A stretch of DNA of 64,000 nt from Oncomelania hupensis (GCA_036898135.1 CM072525.1:49739858-49803857); one strand, 5' to 3'; counted from the stretch's first letter, positions 23,455 through 35,006 are shown. Notes: a model not told the origin generated them from the letters alone. Numbers and translations: made by a program.

Positions 23455-23932
23455 TAAAACATGGCAAGACTTCACAAACATAATCCAATAATAATATCAA
23501 TAAATCGTGGTGAAACAAAAGAATGATTATTTACCTTTTTGACAATGTCAGACTCTAGCCATACTGCGATGAATTGAATTTCACCCGTCACCTGCATAGC
23601 CTACTGCTTGAGAGATCTTTCAGAGCGTTGCTCCTTCTCGTGTGAGGTTCAGACAAGGAATGCCCACCTAACCGTGTGGTCAGCCAAGGCCCGCGAAATC
23701 TCGTGAGATACCTGTAGTGCCTCTAACGGGGGGGGGGGGGTCTGGCTATATGTCAGCTAGATGAGGTCACTGCCTACCGAGTGAAGAGTTAGCCTTACCT
23801 ATGCTTAGCACAGTCCTGACTTCTGTTGTCTGCAAGGCAGCTACTTTAAGTTACAAGGGCTACAGCTAGCAGGAACTATTTGAGGCGTGAAGCCTTAGTG
23901 CTGGGTCCAAACTAGCCTTGTGTGACACTGAT
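23455..23932 (-). mobile_element. LTR fragment
   Basis: Matches the right third of the 6254-7708 LTR in the same orientation (ACATGGCAAGACTTCACAAA, TGACAATGTCAG, GCGTTGCTCCTTCTCGTG), ending near TGTGTGACA. It abuts the 3' end of the Rex1-like LINE. Confidence 0.55.
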
Positions 23933-24302
23933 TCACCCTATTTCAAATAATTCCAAATAAACCTGGAAATACAAAATAACACTTCTATATTAGTCGTGAT
24001 CTAAACCTTATATTGTAAAAGTATATAGTGTATTGACAATTCCTTTTATGTAGTTTTAAAGCACATGTAATGAAAACTAGGGGAAAATGTATGCCTGACC
24101 ACATAGAACAGATTCACAGATCTGGCTCACCTGAGTGGACGTCCCGGTCATCTTAATGTGAAAAGCAATATTACTTCGCGTCTCCATGCAATGTTCGCTT
24201 CGGTATTCTTAAAACTCCAACTTAACAGAGCACTTTTGTTCTTGCACAGAATATTGTAAATTGATTCCTTAAAAAGCATATACGTGGGCTTTGCCCTTCT
24301 AG
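23933..24302. other. Upstream of host exon, no gene seen
   Basis: AT-rich. The segment just before 24303 (TTTGCCCTTCTAG) looks like a 3' splice acceptor with a pyrimidine tract, suggesting an upstream exon beyond any coding sequence I can identify. Confidence 0.3.
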
Positions 24303-24489
24303 TTGTGCTACAAGTTTTAAGCATTAGTTCCATTTATCGTGGATTCGTCAAGTTTGCCGGTACAGTAGTAAAGCTTGTTCCTGTTTATACAGAGGGAAAC
24401 TGTACCACCTTCGACGCTGACGCTAAGCAATGCTTTGCTTCCTACATAGAGGTATTCTTCGGATTCGATATGCCTTATCGATTGTGCGA
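24303..24489 (+). CDS. Host gene, internal exon of a small cysteine-containing (probably secreted) protein
   Basis: The frame is open from a TAA at 24257 to a splice donor at 24490 (GA|GTAAGT), with no ATG, so this is an internal exon. The likely acceptor is TTCTAG at 24297-24302. The peptide contains EGNCTTFDADAKQCF and ends at PYRLC. Splicing to the acceptor at 26186 joins the frames exactly and adds a run with three more cysteines. Hydrophobic residues at the exon start could be the end of a signal peptide. I do not recognise the family. The cysteine spacing resembles small secreted invertebrate proteins, which is inference. Confidence 0.55.
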
Positions 24490-24652
24490 GTAAGTTTCAC
24501 GTCACACTTAAAGACCTTACAGACAACTTTGTTTATAAATAATATATGGGTCGAGCTAGTCGAGTGAGTAAATCATAGCTAACACATGCCGACAGCTGCT
24601 CGCGACAGCAAGTGCCCCTACTCTTTACAATGAGAGTGTAAACTCAGAAATA

Positions 24653-25473
24653 TGACGGCCTACTAGCGCCAAAACCGAGAGTTACCATTATCACGAGATA
24701 ATTCAAATTAACATGTGTTCTGTGTAATATACAGAGATATCGGTAATCCAGAGTTTTAATTAATAGTTATCAGTATTTGCCACGCCTTCCCAGCGCCAAA
24801 ACCTGTTAATTACAAATATGATAAGATAATTACACATATCATAGGAAAATTACAATTATCAAGGGACCATTTCCATTATCATTGAAAAATTACAAATATT
24901 TTCCCATGTTTAATTTTCGAGTTTTGGCTCTAACAATCCGTCTGCATGTGAGCCAAAACCGAAAATTGTAATTTTCACTTCATAGTTACAATTTGTACGT
25001 GTTCATTGTAAATATGTCATTGATATTTATAATTATCACATGATATTTGTAAATATCAGGTTTTGGCGCTAGTAGGCCGTCATAATGTGTATTACACAGT
25101 ACACGTGTTAATTACTATTATCACTGATACTTGTACATGCACGTTTTGGTGCTAGTAAGCCGCCTTAGTCAGAATTAAGCACGATCACGTAAAAATTGTA
25201 ATTACGAAGTGAAAATTGTAATTATTATGTGATCATTACAATTTTCGGTTTTGGCGCATTTCCAGGAGGATTGCTAGAGTCAAAACTGAAAATAAAACAT
25301 GATCACGCAAAGATATTTATAATTTTTTCAATGATAATTGTAATTATCCTTTGATAATTGTAATTATCCCTTGATAATTGTAATTATCCCTTGATAATTG
25401 TAATTATCCCATGATATTTGTAACTATCTAATGATTTTTGTAATTATCAGGTTTTGGCGCTAGTAGGCCGTTA
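24653..25473. repeat. Foldback (MITE-like) element with internal 18-bp tandem repeats
   Basis: GGCCTACTAGCGCCAAAACC at 24656-24675 is matched by its reverse complement near 25060-25080 and again near 25450-25470, with a diverged copy near 25143-25163. The left half carries AATTACAAATAT/GATAAGATAATTAC motifs and the right half their complements, so the whole can fold into a long hairpin. About 25335-25440 is a tandem array of TTGATAATTGTAATTATCCC-type units. It lies inside the intron of the host gene. Confidence 0.65.
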
Positions 25474-26186
25474 TACAGAACTTATCATTCCATAGCACAG
25501 ATTTTAAAGATCTTAACGCATGTGACCTAGACGGGTAAGTGCCACATACAAAAACACAAGCAAACAAAAGCACTACATTCTACTCCCTTTCGTCCCGAGT
25601 CTGCAGCTGCCTCACTTTCGCTAAGAAGGCTACCCGAATTTTGCCTGGAAGGGTGACATTTATCCCAAATAATTTTTAAAAAATTTAAAATTGTTATCCA
25701 TGTTTTGTTAAATCATTCTGTTTTTCATTATTGTTTTGTGGATGACAAAATTTATCCAAAATTTATCCAAACAAACAAAAAAAACAAAAGGAACTAAAAG
25801 TTTTTCATGGTTTGTAAATCGCTGTTTTTTTAAATTTGTTTCGTTTAGTGAGTAGACTTCCAGTCATAATGTTGACCACTTGAATGACTGTACCTGGAAT
25901 CGGCATGCGCAAATCTTCAGCAGAAGAAAACAACAAACACCATTTCAGATGCTTTTGAAGTCCCCAATAAATTAAACTGGATCTTGTTTATCGAGCTCTT
26001 TTTTAATGCTTGGAACCAAAATATTAACCATCCATATAAAGTGCCTATAGTACTCTACAGTAATGAACCAGGCTATAATTGTAAAATAAGGGAAACTCTT
26101 GACATCTGTATTTAGCTCCCTATACCGAGACATGCAAATAATAATTATACTGAAATAATTGAAAAGATCTGTTTTTTACATTTCAG

Positions 26187-26313
26187 TGCCTTTGACGACG
26201 TGAAGAGATGCGTGCAGGAGCTTGGGAACGATTGTTCCCTTTCTAACGTGCAGAACAAAACTATCGCAAATATGTTGAACTTCGCTAATGAGGGGTTTTA
26301 TTCCTGTCACTGA
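26187..26313 (+). CDS. Host gene, terminal exon
   Basis: The exon begins after a good acceptor (TTTTTTACATTTCAG, ending 26186). Joined to the exon ending at 24489, it completes a codon and continues for 41 codons with C-x(8)-C-x(n)-C spacing, including DDVKRCVQELGNDC and ending FYSCH before TGA at 26311-26313. Donor and acceptor consensus, preserved phase across a 1.7-kb intron and conserved-looking cysteines make this the best candidate for an authentic host gene here. Confidence 0.6.
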
Positions 26314-27517
26314 AGAGATAGTCAATGAGCTGATTGAAGCCTTTTTGTTTTTGACGTTATTTTATTATAATATGTGCTGTTTTTTGAGTGTTTTTAAAAG
26401 CAAGAAAAATCCTTCACATTCTGGTACACAACGCACAATCAACCCAAGTACGCATGCACCATAAGCCTAAGCTTTGGTACACTCTTCGCCACACGCAGCA
26501 AGAGACGGCCGGGTCGATATTGTTGTTTTCAGAATGCAAAAGCACAAAGTACGCCAGCCGGTCTGACTTGTTTGGCAAGGTCTGCGCATTAATTTTGTTG
26601 ACATTTATTTTGTGTAGGTTTGGTGACTTAGTGTAAGTAATAAATGATATTGGATAGTGGTATTAGGATGCATATGGTTATTTATGATTTAAGAATAGGT
26701 TAAATTTTATGAATTATAAGTGCACAGACTACATTGATAGGGACTTTTTTTGTGGCGGATGTTTCCTGAGTAAAATGGTGCTAGTGGAAGCAGACCTGAC
26801 TGGGGCACTTCCTTTGCTAGTTGGCGTTGGCTGTGTGTGGTTGTGTGTGTTGACTAGAAGTGGTTTTTTTTTTTTAAATAGTGAGCAAAGGTACGTTACA
26901 TTCTTGGTAAAATAGTAATGATGATTATGAACAATCTATTTCAATGCAAGTAAAAGATTTCTATTACAGAAGATATCAAATATTAATACTGAAGAAATGA
27001 CATACAAGAGCTAGGCCTATAATAATGCTGTTAATTCAGTAAGTCCGGTCATTTCTGAACAGAAGAAGGTAAAATCGTGAAATTTAAAATTCTCTTTATT
27101 TAGCCTTCAACAACTGATGCTGTTGTTATGACGAGGCCTTGAGGGCGAAACAGATTCTTTTTGTGTGTTAAGTCTACAATGAATGTTCATAGCTAGTGTG
27201 AACAGAACGATGTAACAATGACGCAGCAGCCGTTATTGATCCGCATGGCGCACTGGATAAGGTATGCCAAGGCCTCAGGGTAAACAGAGCATTAAGTCAG
27301 TTGCTGAAATGGACAGTTAAAATATATAGTTTTTAAAAAAGAAACACGTAACATAACAACTAGCAAAGCTGTTGTTCTAACAGACTGTACAACAAGGGTG
27401 AAACAGCTTCTTTTTTTAAAATCTAAAATGAATTTTCATAGCTCTAGAACAGAAGAAGTCACAGTGACGCAGCGTTTTTCAAAACAACAGTTATTGATTG
27501 CCAACGTCTTAGTGACA
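26314..27517. other. No gene seen
   Basis: Probably 3' UTR then intergenic DNA. An A-box-like GGCGCACTGGATAAGG at about 27248-27263 resembles a tRNA 5' half, but no B-box follows. Confidence 0.35.
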
Positions 27518-27815
27518 GTTTGCAATCCGTTGCAGTGGATCGCAAAGGTCAAGGTCAAGGTCAAAACGGTGGTGAGACAAGGCACTTTAGTTTGCAATCC
27601 GTTGCAGTGGATCGCAAAGGTCAAGGTCAGAATGGTTGTGAGACATGGTATTTTTAGCTCGCGATCCATTGCAGTGGATCAAAAATGCCAACGTCACTAG
27701 CCATGGCGAGACATGGTATTTTTAGCTCGCGATCCATTGCAGTGGATCTAGAATGCCAACGGCACTAGTTATGACGAGACATGGTATTTTTAGCTCGCGA
27801 TCCGTCGCACTGGAT
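27518..27815. repeat. Minisatellite, ~70-bp units, 4-5 copies
   Basis: Units share GATCC(A/G)TTGCAGTGGATC and GAGACA(T/A)GG, followed by TATTTTTAGCTCGC. Early copies contain AAGGTCAAGGTCA sub-repeats; later copies carry ATGCCAACG. Divergence between copies is modest. Short open frames across it on both strands are by-products of the repeat. Confidence 0.8.
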
Positions 27816-28558
27816 CAACTGTACAACGGCGATTAAAGGTGATGGCCATCAACAACAGCAAGATGAAGGCGAAAGGGCACCAATAAAATGAATGTATGCC
27901 CTCTCCCACACTCATATCAATTAGGCCCATGCACAAAGCATCAATCAATATGAGACCCGCTCCCTTTCCCACGCATACACAACACTTAAACAATCAACAA
28001 GCAAAAATGAGACTCGCCCTTCGTTGCCATTACGATATTGTTAGTTAATTAAAATAATACTTTCACCCACGACCTATTATTATCATCCAACAAACATTAA
28101 GCCTTTAAATCATCATGATCGTCATCATCAACATACTTTCCCACCTATTATCATTCAACAATCATTAAGCCTCATCATCATCATCATATTATTATTATTA
28201 GTTAAACTCCAGTGGGTATGAAGGTGGTTGGGACGCTGGCTAATGTAACAGGTTTAAAAGTACTTAGGTAAATGAGAAGTAAAAACATAAAAAAATTACT
28301 TAGTCAGTTGCAAGCAATCATAGGTTACTTCCCTTAAACTTATTACTGAATGACCAAATGACTTTCCATTCTAGTATTACTGCTTGACCAATCGCCTTTC
28401 ATTACAAGTACTATTCTGTATATAACTTAATGGGACCTATACAAGACTTATACAAGACGTGTACAAGACTTATAATAACTACATATATAAGAACCTTTAT
28501 CAGTAACTGTCTTACTTAGGTAAGTATCTTATTGGTTGGTCAGTTTTTAATAATAATT
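27816..28558. other. AT-rich DNA where the left end of the provirus should lie
   Basis: ATCATCATC-type simple sequence near 28110-28200. I searched by eye for an inverted copy of the 61190-61290 terminal sequence and did not find one, so the left end of the provirus is deleted or unrecognisable. Confidence 0.35.
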
Positions 28559-29118
28559 TTAAATGCTTGCCTTTTTTAGTTGTTCTTTTAGTTTAATTCT
28601 TTCCTCTTTTGATTCAATTACATCATTTTCTTTTAAACAGTTATCAAAGCTGTCACGATCTTTGCAATAAAACAGGCACACAAATTTAATCTGCTGTCTG
28701 AAATCCGTTAAAATCGAATTATATTTCTGGGCTAGTACCCAGATGGAAATTTTAGCATGACGGCCACTGAAAGCCAGCTTGCTCAATATGTTCCGTTTCA
28801 TTACAATATCTTTTTCTACACCCAATCATCCATTAAAAATAATATGTTACCCTCATTTTCAAACAGGTTATAAAAATTGATTAAATACTCATTGAGCTTG
28901 CCATTGGGATTTACAACAAAAATGTTGTGGTCTGTCCAGATGAATTTTCATTCTAAGTAGGTTTTATTATATTGAATATTGGTACAAAAGATAACTATAT
29001 AATCAAAGTGTCCTGCGTAATATTTCTCTAACAAATCCAGAACAAAGACAGTCTTTCCGCATGACGTCATGCCAACGATCATTCCACAATGAGGATCAGA
29101 GGTAACAAGGACGTCATT
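28559..29118 (-). pseudogene. Viral genome-packaging ATPase
   Basis: A P-loop ATPase of the poxvirus A32/FtsK-HerA-like group that drives DNA into capsids. The Walker A motif GMTSCGKT lies near 29050 and Walker B (hydrophobic strand then MDD) near 28830. The C-terminal 88 codons (28559-28825) are open, with FSGRHAKISIWVLAQKY, a sensor-like motif typical of the family. A TGA near 28950 and a frameshift near 28825 break the gene. The start is uncertain, probably near 29118, where it abuts the capsid gene. A more decayed relative lies at 5400-5950. Confidence 0.8.
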
Positions 29119-29119
29119 T

Positions 29120-30400
29120 TTAATATACTAAATCTTTTAATCTTCCATTTTCAATGTTAAGCTGAGCGTCCATAATTATATACATGTATACTGTAACTGC
29201 TTCTGATCTAGGGCTAGCATTTGCTTCCCTATGCAATCCAATTGTTATACCATCTGTGCCGTTTTCAATTCTTCCAGATCCATGAAGTTCATTGGTGGGT
29301 ATGGTTTGAAAGTCTAACCACAATACAAACTTATTCCTGAGATAACCTTGCAGTCTTGTATCATGCAAATGAAGATCTTTAGAAATGAAATCCACAGTAT
29401 CGGTCCTTAAACGGCCTCCATCCAAGATTTTCCTAATCTCATCAAACTGTTGAAACCCCATCATTCCATTAGCGAATAATTGATTAGGCTTACCTTCAAT
29501 CACAACAGACACTTTTGTAATATTAGGATTTATAAAGTTTTCACTGTCAAGATTATAATTAGATTCTTTCACAAACAACAACAGTACACCTTTAAAACTT
29601 TGAGCAGGTGAATTTATGTTGATGGTCCAGAGTGCATCTAATAAATCTTTATTAAATTGTCTGTAGCGAAAGATCCTATCATAATAAATTGCTAGTTTGT
29701 CATATTGGCCCCTAATCATCCTATGGAGTTCAGTGTGAGTGACCACTTCATATTCAAGCGCGATGTCTGTAATTGTATAGCTAGCATCATTGTCAGAGCT
29801 AATTACTACTTGAGAATAATCATTGAAAATAATTTCGTAAGACAGCCTATTGTTAAATGAACCTTGATGAAATGAAAGATGACTGTGTAGCAGTTTAAAA
29901 TCGAGTAGAAAATAAAACCTGCTTTTGTATACAGCAGCTAATGCATTGTTGCCTTTGTTAGAAGTGATAGCATCGCCATTTTTGATTCGAAGTTTTGCCA
30001 CATTGGCGGCTTGAATCCCCTGACCAACCAAATCTTCCCTTTCATATTTACTCAGCCACAGATCTGTGTAACAAAACAAAACACCAGCATCATCGATACA
30101 TTGGATTTCTCGCCCATCAAGTTTAATAACCATTCTTTTAATTATAGCTCTACCTAGATTGTTGACTACAGTTCTGTTAGGATCTTCATCAGAATCCAGA
30201 CTAATTTTAAATCCCAATTGAGGACTGCCTGGAACTATTACATCATCAGGACCTAAATTTGAAAATCTTATGGTTAGTAGCTGATTAGGCTCTATGCTGC
30301 TTGGATTGTTTGTAATAATTATTGTGCTTTTCTCACCTTTGATGCCTAAAGGCGTCCTCAATCGGCGTGTATGGTCTAACAAGTTTCCGTAGCTTTGCAT
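29120..30400 (-). CDS. Major capsid protein, double-jelly-roll type, intact
   Basis: 426 codons without a break. The frame can be opened further upstream to 30547, but that extension is the antisense of the divergent gene at 30432, so I place the start at the ATG at 30398-30400. Motifs matching Maverick capsid proteins, by recall of the family, include GRAIIKRMVIKLDGREIQ, DAGVLFCYTDLW, RLSYEIIFNDYSQV and ALEYEVVTHTELHRMI. The family forms pseudo-hexameric capsomers. This is the best preserved viral gene in the window, between the broken ATPase and a divergent small gene 31 bp away. Confidence 0.85.
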   Translation of the reverse strand: MQSYGNLLDHTRRLRTPLGIKGEKSTIIITNNPSSIEPNQLLTIRFSNLGPDDVIVPGSPQLGFKISLDSDEDPNRTVVNNLGRAIIKRMVIKLDGREIQCIDDAGVLFCYTDLWLSKYEREDLVGQGIQAANVAKLRIKNGDAITSNKGNNALAAVYKSRFYFLLDFKLLHSHLSFHQGSFNNRLSYEIIFNDYSQVVISSDNDASYTITDIALEYEVVTHTELHRMIRGQYDKLAIYYDRIFRYRQFNKDLLDALWTININSPAQSFKGVLLLFVKESNYNLDSENFINPNITKVSVVIEGKPNQLFANGMMGFQQFDEIRKILDGGRLRTDTVDFISKDLHLHDTRLQGYLRNKFVLWLDFQTIPTNELHGSGRIENGTDGITIGLHREANASPRSEAVTVYMYIIMDAQLNIENGRLKDLVY

Positions 30401-30431
30401 TTTTAATGTGATAAAAAAATATATATTTAAA

Positions 30432-30743
30432 ATGGCAGAGGGCGGTGAAGCTCCGGATGAAGTGTTTAAACCTGATGAAACTAATGAACCTAGTGAACCT
30501 AATGAAGACCACGACATCACACTGCTTTCAATGGTAGGAGATGACATGAGCCAAACAAGACCAAGTATAGGAGAATAATTACGTCAAGTAACTGAAACCC
30601 AAAAGGCCATAAAAATCAATAAATTTTACAATAACATCGGGCGCAAGTTACCGGACTATGTTAGTCCCAGTGACTTTGAACTAGACAAAAATAATCACTT
30701 GTTTATAAACACTATTGTATCCAGTAAAAGAATAAGAGTATAG
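30432..30743 (+). pseudogene. Small acidic viral gene, divergent to the capsid gene
   Basis: The ATG at 30432 opens a frame of 48 acidic codons (E/D/P-rich, NEPSEPNED), stopped by TAA at 30576-30578. It continues in the same frame for 54 more codons to TAG at 30741-30743 with a normal-looking C terminus (KINKFYNNIGRKLPDYV). One nonsense mutation in a gene of about 103 codons is the simplest reading. Function unknown. It ends 6 bp before the next gene on the same strand. Confidence 0.6.
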
Positions 30744-30749
30744 TTAACT

Positions 30750-31737
30750 ATGTCAAAGAATCCTAATAAATTGTATGTAAAGTCTACTTTGAAAACTAAA
30801 CTCCCAGTGACTGTAATACGATCATTGGGGCTTTTCGATAACAGAGCATTGCATAGGCAAGCAGTAGCTTCACTTCAACGAATAGATGCATCGTTACCAA
30901 ATTCAGAAATAGGTCTAAAAGACTTAACTGACTTAACTAGCTCTGCATTACAAGTAAATACAGAGTTAACAACCTTAAAACCCTTACAAACAAATGCGGA
31001 CACTAATATTGATCAGGTTATGGAAACTATCAATGACCCACCATTATTGCCACTGTGTGAACTTCAAGGCTTAGATAAAGCTTTACAATCTGTGAGAGGG
31101 GAGACAATGATGAATTTAGCCAAGCTCAGTGAGCTCGATAAACATATAAAAAAACAAAAAAATAAACTAGCAGAAGCTGATGACCCGAACTTAAGCATTG
31201 AGGTAAAACAGATGATCCAAAAGAGGCTCGCCGACCTTTACACAGAACGCGTGGTGAGGCTAGAAGCCTTATCCATAAACAGAAAAATTAATAATTAATT
31301 TCACCAGAATAAAAGAAACGGTGCATAAAATTTTACACGAAGACACTACACTTGCAGAAAGAATTAAAACACTGTTCAGAGAGCAAGGTGTTACAATATT
31401 TACCATTCTTACAGCTGTTGGGATGACAATAAGCACACTAGTCTTAGCACTGACTAGAACCGTAGGCATTGGTGGCAGTGCCGGTGGACCTGGCGGATCC
31501 GGTGGACCTGATGGTAGTCCGGATATAGACTGGATTAAGAAGACATTACAAAGCATAGCTAACTTATTGAAACGCCTAGGTGACAAACTTGTAGACGCAC
31601 TTCCAGGAATATTAGGTTCTGTATTTTCATGGATATTTAATACTGCTTCTAAAGTTGTGGTTTGGGCGTCTTGGCATCTGTGGTCTTTATTTATAATAAT
31701 ATTACTCTGGCTACTTAAAATAGTAAATCCCAATTAA
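30750..31737 (+). pseudogene. Viral coiled-coil and membrane protein, frameshifted
   Basis: Two frames, 30750-31298 and about 31300-31737, form one gene disrupted by an indel near 31296. The first part ends in a coiled coil (LSELDKHIKKQKNKLAEA). The second has a helix, a hydrophobic segment (GVTIFTILTAVGMTISTLVL), a Gly-Pro-rich linker (GGSAGGPGGSGGPDG) and a C-terminal hydrophobic stretch of about 20 residues. The linker flanked by membrane helices is, from memory, a recurrent Maverick-associated protein of unknown function. It converges on the next gene with 29 bp between stops. Confidence 0.7.
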
Positions 31738-31766
31738 CTCAGCAAACAATAAACCACCTGTAAGCT

Positions 31767-34700
31767 CTAGACGTGAAACCCCATGATCAATAACCACCGG
31801 ACCCGGTAGACTTGGTAGCTCGAATCGGTGGAGATAATGGTAGGGGAACTTAAAGGTTCATTATTAGCAGTAAATACCGTATTCGCCGTATTCACTATAT
31901 TCACCGCATTCAATGTATTCAATGTATTTATTGTAGGATTGTAGCCTATATGAAATTGATGGTCAGCAATCCCTATATTGTTGTTGTAGTTTGATATAGT
32001 TCCTATTCTAAGCAGAAGGTCTGAAGGCAACATATACAGTCCTAAACCTATTACATAATCTACTTTCGATCTAGCATACTTTAAAGTGTCCTGATATCTT
32101 TTAATACTTGCGGGCAAATCTACTGCCGAATTAATAGAATCTTCTATGTTGGCTAGAAACTGCTTTTGTGCATCGAAGCTAATTCCCTCCCCAATGATAT
32201 TACTTCGTGTTTCTGCTTGAGACCCCAGAATGCACCACGCATACGTATGAATAGATTCATTCAGCCTTTCCACCCCACTTTGAGTAAATCCGTTTGAAGT
32301 GTCCAATATAAAAGTGCTGTATACCATGTTGTCACGTCCCAACTGCCTCAACAGTGGTTCGACATGCGTGCACTTCCACACGAGAAAACAACCCAACACC
32401 TAAATAAAATCTAAAAGACAAAACCAGAAGTGACAAGACAATTTCTTTATTTCACTCACACATTCACACTCAAATTAACTCCCTTTTCCCACTTCCCAAC
32501 CTTCCAACCCTCAACCCCACTAATACCACCCAAAACTATACATAAAACAATTATTCACTCAAAATAATAATGATAATTAAATCAAAATGAAAATAGATGA
32601 CTAACTACAAAATGTACAAAAGATTTATAATAATTATGTCTGGATCAGCTTACTAATAACAAGGTAAATAAATGTAAGCAATTGCTTTAAATCTTTATAT
32701 ATATTCAAACCTTGTTTCACTCAAACTTCAAACAGCTGTTAACAACTCCTTTCTATTATATAAAACAATAAAGAAAATTTATATTTTATACAAATAGAAT
32801 TTGTAAGAAAATTGTTCAAATTGATAACTAATAATGGTCTGGCGAATTAATTCCCCCAGAACAACTATACATCACAAGAGCTATTCTACCAGGTATGTAA
32901 TATTTCACAGTCAAAAGTTATTACTCAATACTAATTAAATATATTTTAATCTGTTGTAATTTACAAGTTATCACATGTAAATAAATATTTCTTTTTCACA
33001 ACTGTTCATTGATAGTTATAATTATTTGTTGTGAAATGCGGGGTGTGTGTGCGTGTTATGTAAACAAAATAAGGTTTTCCTTTCGACAACCTCAACCTTT
33101 AGAACCAAGGTCGACCCAAGGAAAAGCGTCGTCACAGAACGTGGCACATCACATCACCCCAGCTAGGCTACAGTACAGCAATCACTGAATCTGGTTTTTG
33201 GTTTGGTACATCTGCAGCAATACATACAAAATACATAACCATAAATAATTATATTACAACATATTGCACAATCATTCCTCTGACGGTATGATTGTCTCCC
33301 TTACACCATGCGCATTCTTAATCATTCTCCCTGTCATAACTTCTGTCACTGCACACATGCATTTCCATTCACCTCCTTCCTGTCATTCCTTCGCTACATA
33401 ACAGCGAATTCTCTTATATTAACTTATACTCATTTAATTTATAATTCATTTTAGAAAATCATTCCACTCTCTCTTTGGTATTTATGTAGCAGATAAAATG
33501 AAACATAAAAATAGAATCAAAGAGAACATAATCAACTATCCATTCATGCTCACACAACCCAGCCCCCTGAACGATATGGCCAACTGAGAAATTGAAACAG
33601 GCTACTTACGATACCAGTGGGAATCCGCCGGCCTGTGGAGACAAAGACATACGAACGACGGGACAGACACACAGGCACAAATGGTATTCAAGGTGGTACA
33701 CAGGCACATAGAAGTCCCAGGCGGCATCACAGGGCACCCGACGTTACACGTACGTAGCTCGGATTTCACCGTAAATACACAGCAGGTATTAGATCGGCTT
33801 AAGAAAATATAAGTTCAACAAACACTTCCAAAAGTGTTCCTTAAATAATCCTCCTCTTCTTGCCTAGGCTCTTTTTCGTTGACAGTCTGTTCAGAAAACG
33901 TCTCACAGACACTGCCACTATCTGTCACCTTGAAAAAACACAGATCCACCGAACTTTACTGTACGCCGATCTTGCTACACAAGTGATGTGAAAAAGTTCT
34001 CTTCCCTCATCAAAAATATGCAGTGCAAGAGGTTTTATACTGCAAACTAAGAATGTTCTTGAATATACTCATTTCAATTAAAATTCATTCCTAGAAGCAT
34101 TCGCGATTAGAGCACGCATTCCACACATAGCAAATCGCATAGCAGCAATCAATCTTCTCATAACAAAATAGCCAACTACTGTTTTCTAACAATAGTGCGT
34201 TCTGCACGGGCGTGATTCACTCGCTACTTTTATTAATTATAAACTTAATTAATTTATCCCAATACTCTCCCCTTGTACCGTAACTTTTAACCTCTATGTA
34301 CAGGCTGATGACTAAACTATATACACAGGCGCACGACTGCAAACTGCGTAGCGTGACACATGTGTTTTTGTCTCAAATAAAGTAAAGGAACCTGGCTGTT
34401 GTGGTTAAATGATGTAAATCCAGGTAGGCCTACGTAAGTCCCCGTGTATAAATTACCTACAGCGTATCTAAATAAAGTTCCCATTCCGTGATTGAGGTCT
34501 AGTTTTTGTCTGAAGTCTGTTTTAGTATCAATTCCGAATTCATTGCACAACCTTTGAAGCGCTTTTTTGTCAAAGCCGTTGTTAAATGGATTAAAGTTTT
34601 TGTCAGTAGGTTACGGAATCTGAAGTTCAGACAACGCCGTCTCAATTAATAATATAAATGGAACAGATAAATGGACTTCAACATAGGATTTGGGTGATTA

Positions 34701-34987
34701 AGGTGATGAACGTAAGAAACTCCGCAACCAGTTGTAGCACATGACACGGCAAAATTAATTTGATTCTGAAAGAACTGCATACCCCCATTGTTTAGCCATT
34801 GTTTAGCTAAAAAGTCGCTCTTAATATCTGGGTTGAGGTAATGATTAAAAATATTATGGGGGCTAGTTTCGAAATGGACGTTGGCCGCCACAGCTATTGT
34901 CAGCTTGGTTAGGTCGACTGTTTTTTCATAATAATAAGGCCCTGTAGTACACTTTGCAGCTTTGTTATATTTATAAGGGGCATGCAT
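31767..34987 (-). pseudogene. Large viral structural protein candidate, split by a solo LTR
   Basis: Exonless viral gene in three pieces on the minus strand: about 34646-34987, 34359-34550 and 31767-32329. The first two are joined by a frameshift near 34600. The insertion at 32330-34358 separates the second and third; deleting it with one copy of its 5-bp duplication restores the frame, so the gene was intact at that point when hit. C-terminal motifs include GVERLNESIHTYAW and DLPASIKRYQDTLKYARSKVD. The ATG at 34987 is preferred because the upstream one (35047) overlaps the divergent gene. A minor virion protein is likely from conservation and context; I cannot name it. Confidence 0.65.
32330..34358. 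mobile_element. Solo LTR-like insertion, 5-bp target duplication
   Basis: 2,029 bp beginning TGTCACGTCCC and ending GCGTGACA, flanked on both sides by CATGT (32325-32329 and 34359-34363). TG...CA ends with a 5-bp duplication are LTR hallmarks. No coding region or second LTR is present. AT-rich with C-rich patches. Confidence 0.7.
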
Positions 34988-35006
34988 TTTTATTATATTA
35001 AAAAAT

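Noticed and set aside
24653..25473. Possible CRISPR array
   Set aside because: Repeats are inverted and irregular, no unique spacers, and the genome is eukaryotic.
27245..27290. tRNA-Arg-like gene
   Set aside because: A-box-like sequence only; no B-box or closing stem.
27398..27700. 100-codon frame across the minisatellite
   Set aside because: Repetitive frame generated by the tandem units, open on both strands.
30401..30547. N-terminal extension of the capsid frame by 49 codons
   Set aside because: It is the antisense of the divergent gene starting at 30432; the ATG at 30400 fits the family better.
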